Source: Adiantum capillus-veneris (lineage: Eukaryota; Streptophyta; Polypodiopsida; Polypodiales; Pteridaceae). Taken from it: a DNA stretch of 58,500 nucleotides. Below, in pieces: positions 54,722 through 58,500 of the stretch. Position 1 is the first letter of the stretch; every line of letters begins with the position of its first letter. The position numbers and the translations under genes are program-made. The notes under the pieces were generated by a model. The model was not told the DNA's origin and searched no databases. It saw nothing but the letters and a program-made list of their open reading frames with translations. Where the stretch lies: positions 79,213,332-79,271,831 of the forward strand of contig CM043960.1 in the NCBI GenBank assembly GCA_014529385.2, written 5' to 3'.

Positions 54722-57325
54722 ATAGTGATAGCCATTTTTTGGCTCTCCATAATTGCCATAGTAAGTTACTCCACCCTACCAAATTCACCCAAACGCTATG
54801 GCTATCCCTACCATTTCATTGTACATAGGCGTGTGTGAGCTAGGGGGCTTTTCCCATATCTTCTTAAAAACCCTCAGCTAGCTAGTCACTGGGCTAGTTG
54901 AGCCAAAAAAATAAAAAAAATAAAAAAATAAAAGTATATTATGGCCTCTTTGTGTGTAAATATTTCATTGTATATATGGCCTAAATATAGGGATTTTTTA
55001 TAATTATTTTGGTATTTTATTTAAATATTTCTACTTAGGTGTGTGTTTTATTAAACCTATGTACACCTTCTTTCATCCTCTTACACCATAATTATATTTT
55101 TTGCCAATATGTACATACTCTAACCTCATATTTTTTCTTTATACAAATCACCTTCACATTTTCACCTTCACCCTCGTGAAAACAAAAAATTGATTTCTAC
55201 TCATTGGTTATGTTTATTATATTATTTACTAGCATACCTTTTCCTCTTTCACCCAAAATAATTCAAGGAGGGACCATATCATATGATTCCAATATCTTTC
55301 CATATCCATAACTCCTCCATATTTTTATTATTATTTTTACTCATTATTCTAACACCATGTGCTCATTGAGCTAAAGTCCATGAATAGTCCATACACTAGT
55401 CCCACCATGTATATATTTCTTTATTCACCAATAATCCTCCTCCATGCATGGGTCAAGGGCAACTTGGATGCTTTGTATTATAATATGAAAAAGGAGGGGC
55501 TTACTCTTGGATGCATTGTACAAATTCAACAAAGGAGAGGGCCACTAAAAGACTTTTGCAGGCATAAAAAATAGGCTTTTTGGTGAGAATTTTGGCACCT
55601 ATCTCCACTCCGAATTTGGAGCGCTGGTCAAAAGAGAAAATGTAGCCCACGCTCTGAATAATCACTTCAAATTTTTTTATGATTTTTAGAGCTACCAGCG
55701 GTGAGCTATGATTTTTTGAGTGGACCCCAGTCTGCCCACTTTTCTCACAAGTAGCTTTTAGTCTTCTCTCACCCTTCCACACACCTACTCACTCTTACAC
55801 ATCCCTCCCTCTCCTTCCCTCACTCAAACCTGCAATTTCCATGGCTTCTCCCACCCTCTTCACCATTACCCTTCTCTCTCATCCCTATAGTTCTTTTATG
55901 AACCTCTACATACATACACCCTCTCCATGTCTCTCTCTATTGCTTCTATGTTACAATTTCATTTACCTCTCCTAAAAATATATAAAATTCAGCATCTTAA
56001 CCATGATAACTTCTGCAAATTGAGGATTTTTCATCAACAAATCCTCTTTTCATCGTGGTGGTCAACCGTGGCGGCGGCGTAAAGAAGAGAAGAAGAAGAA
56101 GAAGACCAGCGGTCATTTTTTCCACAATCTACACAAGGGTGAGTTCAAGCTTCTTCAAAGCTTCACCATCTCAATGATTCTCTTTTAATTCACCCCTCTT
56201 CCTTCATCAAATCAACTCATCCTACCCATTGTAAATGTATCACTAACAATTCTAGTGATTATTACCACTAACAACTAACTTCTCTTGTAAAAATGCACCC
56301 ACACTATCAACATATGGAGTAGGCAACCGCACAAGTAAACCAAATTCACTCACTCCCATGGAAGTTTCTCTCCTTTCACCACATCAATAATTCTCTTACT
56401 TGAGCCCATATCTATGTGACTCAAGAGAAAAGAGAGACCCCATTCTCATTTGAAATTCATAAAAATTCATAATCCTTGATCTTCCCTAATAAAATTGATT
56501 AGGCTTAATCCTAATCAAGGCTTCTAAAAACTATAAATAGAACCCATTCCTCCTTGTAAAAGACATCACTATACCATTGTACACTAGATTGAGCGTAGCA
56601 CACGCCAGTTCTATCTTGGTTGTAAAGAGAGAGTAAGCTTTCTATACACCATCACTTTGGTGCATAGAAAAGCTTGAGCTAGTTTGAGTGAGTGCGAGTA
56701 GAAGATATTCTTCCTACCATTGTTGTATCTACCCCAACATCAATGAATTGGTAGTTTTGGGTGCAATTCATGTCCAAAGGCTCATGCTTCTCCTCCAATT
56801 TGGCTTGGCAAACTCATTCAGCTTCATAAGGTGACTTGTTTCATTGAAGGTTGTTGTTTTGTTGCTTGTGATTCATTGGCTATTGTTTGGCTACCATTGT
56901 AAGAGGGTGGATGGTGAGAGGGCTCCCATAACCCTAAGACAATGTGCTAGTGATGCTATAACCAAATCTTGTCACTTGATTCCGCTCTAAGTTCCTTTTT
57001 GTGCAAAATATAAAGTTGAAGCTAAGTTGTACACCATCTCTCTCTCTCTCTCTCTCTCTCTCGTGTTTTAGTGTGTGAGAGTGTTCCATTGGTGTTAGGG
57101 TTAGTGTAAATTCCTTGCTTGTTTGTGGGTTGCTCTAACGATTCTCCTCTTTTGCGTCCTAGTTCGCTCTTAAACTAGGTGGTGCCCCTTGTGTAGTTGG
57201 GATTTGGCTGTGGGTTTGTTGTTTTGGTTTGTGTTGTGTTTTGCCCCAGCCCCATTGAGCAGCACGGGAGCCTTGAAGGGTGTCTAGAGGTTGCTCTTCT
57301 TGTTGCCCGCCCCGGACCGCCTCAC
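54722..57325. mobile_element. About 2.6-kb insertion inside gypsy pol, LTR-like
   Basis: Gypsy coding text stops after GVD at about 54720 and resumes with FCQHKTNLKADAI at about 57322, so the DNA between is inserted or replaced. It has no coding sequence. It holds a TATAAATAG box at 56532-56540 followed by a leader-like stretch, and a (TC)n tract at 57041-57062. The profile suits a solo LTR or a large non-coding (LARD-like) element. Neither terminal repeats nor a target duplication could be fixed by eye. Confidence 0.45.
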
Positions 57326-58460
57326 TAGTTTTTGTCAACACAAAACTAACTTGAAAGCAGATGCAATTCTAGTTGTACAACAAAGGTACATGATGAATCC
57401 TAACTATGCCAAACATGTTGAAGAGGAGATTGATAAACTATTGGCTATGGGTTTCATTTACCCATTGGATGAGGTCACTTGTTGTCACCAATTGTTGTTA
57501 TTCCCAAGAAGAATGGAAAGATTAGGGTGTGTATAGATTATAGAAAACTAAATGTTGTTATAGTAATTGATCCATTTCCATGACCTTTTTGTGATACTTT
57601 ATTGGATGCAATAGTTGGACATGAGCTTTATAGTTTCTTGGATGGTTTTAGTGGATACAACAAAATGTTAATGACACTTGAAGACAGGGAGAAAATAGCT
57701 TTTGTTAGTGAGTGGGGAGTTTATGCTAGCAATGTGATGACATTTGGCTTAAGAATGGTCCACCAACATTTCAGAAGGTGGTACAACGTGTGTTTGTTGA
57801 ATCCCTTACAACATTTATGAGGGGTTTTTTGGATAATTTTAGTGTTTTTGGAAAGAAGCAGGAGCATCATGAGCACTTGAGGTTGTGTTTTCAAAAATGC
57901 AGGGAATTCAGACTAACACTGAACCCAGCCAAGTGTGCATTTGTAGTTAAGAGAGGAGTTCTCTTGGGACATGTAATTTTTGAAGAAGGAGTATCTATAG
58001 ATCCAAGTAAGGTGGAAGCAATCAATAATGCACTAGAACCAAGGACAATTAAGAAATTGGGTAGATTTTTGGGTCAAGTGAAGTGGCATAATCGACTTTT
58101 GAGATATTTAGCACATGTCTGTACACAACTAACAAAGCTTACAAAGAAAGATGCCGTATTTGAAACGGGAGAAGAGCAGGGTAGAGCATTTAGAATTTTG
58201 AAGAAGTTGTTGAATGTAGCATCAATTTTAATTGTTCTTGATTGGAAATTATTATTATATATTTTTGTGGATGCATCTCATGTGGCAGTGGATCCAGCAT
58301 TGATACAAGAAACCAAAAGAGGTTGGTTTAGAACAATTTACTATGCAAGCAGGGTACTGACAGCTGTAGAGAAGAATGATATAGTAACTAAGAGAGAATT
58401 CTTGGGAATGATCTATGCATTGCAAAAATTTAGACATTATCTATAGGGTAATCTTCCATC
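57326..58460 (+). pseudogene. pol: Gypsy reverse transcriptase and RNase H, interrupted
   Basis: RT starts HKTNLKADAILVVQQRYMMN, then NYAKHVEEEIDKLLAMGFIY. After a shift come IRVCIDYRKLN, LLDAIVGHELYSFLDGFSGY and 'FGL...FRR'. The catalytic block, normally F.YLDD, survives as FLDNFSVFGK. 'HLRLCFQKCREFRLTLNPAK' and 'LLGHVIFEEGVSIDPSKVEA' lead to 'RFLGQVKWHNRLLRYLA' (RT connection). RNase H starts at LYIFVDASHVAV (58258 on), and the frame closes at 58444-58446 after FRHYL. The DD to DN change and several frameshifts mark it as dead. Confidence 0.85.
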
Positions 58461-58500
58461 TAGATCATTAGGCTCTTATTTTTTTGGTGACCAAACCACA

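Larger units (their letters stand above)
43268..58500 (+). mobile_element. Ty3/gypsy retrotransposon, nested and split, continuing past the window end
   Basis: Gag (43382-43591), interrupted by CACTA 2, continues at 52880. A zinc-knuckle remnant, protease, a second insertion (about 54722-57325), RT and RNase H follow in order on the plus strand. No LTR is seen in the window; the right part lies beyond 58500. Removing CACTA 2 and one TTT copy rejoins the gag frame, which shows the gypsy element is older. Many stops and shifts show it is dead. Confidence 0.8.

Noticed and set aside
1-58500. Organellar origin of the sequence
   Set aside because: No plastid or mitochondrial genes, tRNAs or rRNAs are seen, and the content is nuclear transposons with spliceosomal introns.

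Overview
This window is nuclear DNA of a land plant with a large, repeat-rich genome. The evidence is GT-AG introns with T-rich acceptors, TNP2-type CACTA transposons, Ty1/copia and Ty3/gypsy relics, LINE fragments, and very many (GA)n, (CA)n and (AT)n microsatellites. The species cannot be named from the sequence. A seed-free plant or gymnosperm-like genome is only a guess. No conventional housekeeping gene, tRNA, rRNA or CRISPR array was found.

Layout. 1-4.6 kb: a microsatellite-dense family of repeated modules, one of which carries a broken coiled-coil reading frame. 4.76-10.13 kb: an LTR element with LTRs of about 1.6-1.7 kb whose interior has gag but no pol (TR-GAG type). 10.40-10.73 kb: a small two-exon gene for a putative secreted Cys-containing peptide, with an in-frame 123-bp tandem duplication. 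11.6-16.7 kb (minus strand): a gene of about 13 exons encoding a ParB/sulfiredoxin-like domain followed by a beta-class N6/N4-type DNA methyltransferase. Its first intron holds an array of 26-bp perfect or near-perfect palindromes. 18.4-21.6 kb (plus strand, divergent): a Mutator-like (MULE) transposase with an N-terminal Cys/His zinc region, a DDE core and a C-terminal SWIM finger. 22.7-25.1 kb: microsatellites, a LINE fragment and a gypsy pol fragment. 25.65-29.29 kb: a decayed copia element on the minus strand. 29.72-36.48 kb: CACTA element 1 with TTA target duplication, a truncated TNP2 transposase and a 2.7-kb satellite of about 173-bp units. 36.5-43.2 kb: old LINE debris on both strands. 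43.27 kb to the window end: a gypsy element split by a 9.29-kb CACTA element (CACTA 2, TTT target duplication, inside gag) and again by about 2.6 kb of unrelated DNA inside pol.

Most interesting part. The ParB-methyltransferase gene, its palindrome array and the adjacent divergent MULE transposase look like one unit. ParB plus DNA methyltransferase is an architecture familiar from phages and bacteria, not from plant chromosomes. Here it is spliced, probably decaying (two in-frame TAG codons), and next to a transposase. Whether the methyltransferase is a cargo of the transposon is inference: no terminal inverted repeats enclosing both were found by eye.

Exon boundaries and element limits were worked out by reading GT/AG sites, phases and repeat alignments by eye. 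They should be treated as proposals.
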